A DNA stretch of 64,000 bases. It comes from Diploptera punctata (lineage: Eukaryota; Arthropoda; Insecta; Blattodea; Blaberidae). Positions 60,882 through 64,000 of this stretch are shown piece by piece. The stretch covers positions 638,501 to 702,500 of the forward strand of contig JASPKZ010007542.1 in the NCBI GenBank assembly GCA_030220185.1, in the 5' to 3' direction. The translations under genes were made by a program, and so were the position numbers. How positions within the stretch are numbered: the first letter of the stretch is position 1; the number at the start of each line of letters is the position of its first letter. The notes under the pieces are model-generated. The model worked only from the letters and a program-made list of their open reading frames with translations, searched no databases and had not been told where the DNA came from.

Positions 60882-62211
60882 TTTATTGTTTCGGCTATTG
60901 GTTCACCTACATATGAACTCGCCAAGTATCTCGCCTCACTGCTGAAACCATATGTTGGTAAAACCGACACTTTTGTAAGAGACTCCACGCACTTCATAGA
61001 AAAGATAGACACTCTGAAACTCAAGCCGAATGACATAATACTAAGCTTCGATGTGGTTGCATTATTCACTAAGGTACCTATCGGAGATACAATGACATAC
61101 TTACAAGAACTCTTTCCTCCAGATATAACAGCGCTCTGCAACATATGTCTCACAGAATCTTATTTTCAATGGAGAGGTGTATTCTACGAACAAATAGATG
61201 GCGTGGCCATGGGCAGTCCATTAAGTCCCATAATAGCAAATTTCTACATGGAAAAAATTTGAAAAACAGGCTTTGGAGAATGCTACCTTAAGACCCACAG
61301 TTTGGCTGAGATATGTGGATGACACCTTCGTCATTTGGGAGCACGGTGAGGAGGAACAAGATAACTTCAAGAAACACATAAATGGGATTTGTCCCAGCAT
61401 CCAATTCACCCTGGAAATAGAACAAAACAACAGTCTACCGTTTTTGGATGTTTTGGTAATCCGAAACCAAGACATGACACTTGGACACAAGGTTTACAGG
61501 AAAAATACACAAACAGACAGATACCTACATAAACAGTCTAACCACCATCCGAGACAAAAACGTGGGATAATAAAAACCCTGGTTGAACGAGCCAAAAGGA
61601 TTTCGGAACCACAGTATCTGCAAGAGGAAATCAATCATCTCCATGCAGCTTTTCTAATCAATGGATACAGCAAAACAGATTTTCGTCGAGCCATAAATCC
61701 CAAGAAATATAGGTCCGAAAACGAAGACAAGGAAGAGACAAATGGTAAGGTCTACCTACCTTATATCAAAACAACAACAGAGAAAATTGGACGACTATTA
61801 AAGAAATACAACATATCAACAACCTACAAACCAACACAAAAAATCAGCAATATACTTCGCCCAGCCAAAGACACTAGAGATCCTTTAAGTCATGCCGGTA
61901 TATATCGTATCCCGTGCAGTTGTGGAGAGGTGTACATCAGCACAACAAAAAGAATGATCAACACAAGATTACAAGAACACATGAGACACTGCAGACTAAA
62001 ACAAAATGAAAAATCGGCCGTAGCGGAACACTTGATGAACAACCAACAACATATTATAAGATTCGAAGATACTCAGGTATTATCACAAACATCACATTAC
62101 TACACCAGACTATACAGAGAAGCCATTAAAATATATAAACATAAAAATTCCTTCAACAAAAAAAGAAGAAACCATGAAGATAAACAAAATTTGGATCCCA
62201 GCACTGCATAA
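60882..62211 (+). pseudogene. Penelope-like reverse transcriptase / GIY-YIG endonuclease
   Basis: The first frame (60882-61260) reads SAIGSPTYELAKYLASLL, then LSFDVVALFTKVPIGD and DGVAMGSPLSPIIANFYMEK. It stops at TGA 61261 because of one extra A in the run at 61252-61257. The next frame gives LRYVDDTFVIWEHGEE (YVDD polymerase motif) and NNSLPFLDVLVIR. The C-terminal GIY-YIG domain reads AGIYRIPCSCGEVYIS, TTKRMINTRLQEH and YYTRLYREAI. The second half of the nuclease motif is YIS, a Gly-to-Ser change likely to impair cleavage. A second extra A in the run at about 62158-62164 shifts the last residues. The N-terminal third of the protein is missing. Confidence 0.85.
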
Positions 62212-62370
62212 CACGACAACGAAGCCTATGACTTCTGCAATCGGCACAACAGCAAACGCAGAAAACCCCCCCACCACCCAGGGTTTAGCTATAAAAAGAG
62301 AGACAGTTTCCAACCACCAGCCAGTCTGCAGCCGACTGTTGAGGAGTTCACAGAGAGCACGCAGTATCTC

Positions 62371-62405
62371 CTGATAAGGTCTACCGCAGCAGTAGACGAA
62401 ACGTC
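62371..62405 (+). ncRNA. hammerhead-ribozyme-like motif in Penelope 3' region
   Basis: Order: ctgataag, a perfect 6-bp stem (gtctac/gtagac) with loop cgcagca, then gaaac and gtc. Flanking ctc and gag can pair as the inner part of stem I. The canonical CUGANGA box is altered here (CUGAUAA plus one extra nucleotide), so activity is doubtful. Hammerheads with palindromic ACGU stem III are known in Penelope-like elements. Confidence 0.5.
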
Positions 62406-62460
62406 GAGTAAGAAGACAACCAGACCACGGCCTATAAGCCCGGAAGACGAACCAAATATG

Positions 62461-62834
62461 GGCCACAGGTTGTCTTTCGATATTCCAGGTGTTCTCTCCT
62501 GGCATGGCGTACTTGTAACCTACTTCTGAGTTTGGGTCGCCTGGAAGGCGGGGTACGTTTCCCCCGTTGATGTGATGGTGATGATGATGATAGTGGTGCG
62601 CCAGGAGAGTCTCTAATTCTAAGCTTAATCTAAGATGAATACGAATGATGATGATTGCGAGGCCATATGATTTCGGGGACCGTTTGGGCCTTAAAGTTTT
62701 CCTGATATTTGTCTTACAGGTGAGGAAAAAAACCCGATAAAAACCTCACCCAGAAAAAGTGTCCCGACCGGTAATCGAACCCGAGCTCGCTGCATGACAA
62801 GGCAGCACGCTACCTCGAGACCACAGCGGTGGAC
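62461..62834 (-). mobile_element. SINE1a copy
   Basis: Head at the right end (gagaccacagcggtggac on plus at 62817-62834). Full middle and 1a tail ending at 62461 (ggccacaggttgtctttcga). Confidence 0.85.
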
Positions 62835-62887
62835 TGTGAAAATAAATATGAAGTGACCTCAAAAAACATGGGGCACGAGTGTATAAT

Positions 62888-62890
<3 letters not shown>

Positions 62891-62946
<56 letters not shown>

Positions 62947-62952
62947 TATATA
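62891..62952. repeat. (AT)n microsatellite
   Basis: A long, almost pure AT run. Confidence 0.95.
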
Positions 62953-63118
62953 GGCAGTAAAAATCATTTTAATACAACAAATATTCATAAAATGGTATAT
63001 TGAATATATTTAACATCGGAACTTAATGATATTTAACATATTTTACCTCTAAATAATTAAAAAATGGGACTATTTATTGTCATGAAAACTCTAATACCTC
63101 TGCTGTTTATTTGTAAAT

Positions 63119-63119
63119 A

Positions 63120-63182
<63 letters not shown>
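63119..63182. repeat. (TTA)n microsatellite
   Basis: A pure TTA run. A short GC-richer piece follows at 63216-63290 ('ggtggagttaaggccatgta') that may be a SINE or LINE end. Confidence 0.9.
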
Positions 63183-63710
63183 TATATTTATTTATTTATA
63201 TATTTACTTATTCAGCTTGGTGGAGTTAAGGCCATGTAGCCTTCTCTACCACTCACCAGGACAAACATGTATTACATCAGAATATAACAATCACATTTAA
63301 CTTTAATATTAAATACTAATTAATACAGCACTGTCGATAACAGTGCATTTGTCGATAATGAAGTTTACCTCCATGTTTTACCTGGTTTTGGACGTTATAA
63401 GTCGAAAAGTCAAAGTGAAAAGCCCTGCGACCTGCTATTAAAATAACAGGTGGTGAGCATTTCTTCGGTCCACTGGTGAGTGAGCCCCGGGTTCCAAGAC
63501 AGAGTCCATTTGCCCCGGCAAGTTGATTAATTAGTATTGCTGATATGTGATGTGATGAAGGCTGTTGACCAGCAGCAGCGATGTCCCCGGCTCCGCTCCT
63601 GATAATTAATTTATTGTATTTCATTTTTTAATATTTTAATGTTCGATTGTTTCTTTTAATTTCAGTATCTGTTACATCGGTGAGCAGCTTTCTTTAAATA
63701 ATGTTCAAAG
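63183..63710. other. unassigned, GC-richer patch at 63420-63600
   Basis: A minus-strand open frame (63316-63624) shows no recognised domain. An acceptor-like 'ttcttttaatttcag' ends near 63665. No gene can be supported. Confidence 0.3.
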
Positions 63711-64000
63711 ATTCCGTTACATACATACACAGACACTTTTTTTGATTTTCTGACGATTCTGGCCAGGATTTTAGAAGCAAATATGAAAATGTTGTATTGT
63801 CACGGGTCCTTTACAAGTATACAACGTTTCAAGTCGATTCGATGTTTCTAAGTGGGTGAAAATCGTGTTAAAAAATTCCGTTACATGGATACAAAGACAC
63901 TTTTTTTGATTTTCTGATGATTCTGGCCAGGATTTTAGAAAATAAATATGACATTATTGTATTGTCACGCGTATACAAAGTTTCAAGTCAATCCAATGTT
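63711..64000. repeat. 164-bp tandem repeat at right edge
   Basis: attccgttacat at 63711 recurs at 63875 and the following sequence ('gacactttttttgattttct', 'ttctggccaggattttaga') repeats. The second unit runs out of the window. Confidence 0.85.

Larger units (their letters stand above)
60882..62460 (+). mobile_element. Penelope-like element, 5'-truncated
   Basis: Coding sequence for reverse transcriptase plus GIY-YIG endonuclease runs to about 62211. A 3' region of about 250 bp follows, with a hammerhead-like motif at 62371-62405. A SINE1a abuts at 62461. The start falls inside the reverse transcriptase. Confidence 0.85.

Overview
This window is repeat-dominated, AT-rich eukaryotic DNA, most likely from an insect. 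Tandem arrays of (TAA)n, (AT)n and (TAGA)n, several tRNA-derived SINE families, APE-type non-LTR retrotransposons, a Penelope-like element and small DNA transposons account for most of it. The SINE and LINE families look to me like those of cockroaches and termites (Blattodea). That assignment rests on recollection and the window does not prove it. I found no complete host gene, no true tRNA or rRNA gene and no prokaryotic feature. The only host-exon candidate is a minus-strand stretch near 36541-36723.

Names used here are local. SINE1 has a tRNA-like head and three alternative 3' halves (1a, 1b, 1c). SINE2 to SINE7 are other tRNA-headed families. LINE-A is RTE-like, LINE-B is RTE-like with a (TAGA)n tail, LINE-C has a (GAT)n tail, and LINE-D, E, G and H are known from fragments.

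Layout. 1-640 is the edge of a GC-rich satellite with a 232-bp period. 0.7-9 kb holds SINEs, a PIF/Harbinger-like MITE inside a SINE2, a LINE-A fragment and a hAT relic. 9-14 kb holds LINE-H fragments, a 106-bp foldback element, a hAT MITE with an 8-bp target duplication and a complete SINE1a with a 15-bp duplication. 14-28 kb is a SINE/LINE mosaic with two nested LINE insertions whose target duplications are still readable. 28-38 kb holds a 2.5-kb LINE-B with an expanded (TAGA)n tail and many LINE C-terminal relics. 38-49 kb holds piggyBac-like MITEs, a hAT relic with a BED-like finger, an internally deleted mariner and a 166-bp Penelope-derived piece with a hammerhead-like core and a 12-bp target duplication. 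49.7-53.5 kb is a near full-length LINE-A inserted into a LINE-B. 57.3-59.8 kb is the best preserved element: an intact gag-type ORF1, no ORF2, and a perfect 12-bp target duplication. 60.9-62.5 kb is a 5'-truncated Penelope-like element. The right edge is a 164-bp tandem repeat.

There is no pathway or operon logic. The relationships are those of mobile elements: LINEs supply the machinery that probably moved the SINEs, nested insertions give relative ages, and microsatellites sit where retroelement tails were copied in. The observations most worth following are the ORF1-only LINE insertion, the hammerhead-bearing Penelope fragment, the shared SINE head with three different tails, and recurrent gain of the palindrome TAGGCCTA inside otherwise alignable repeat copies.
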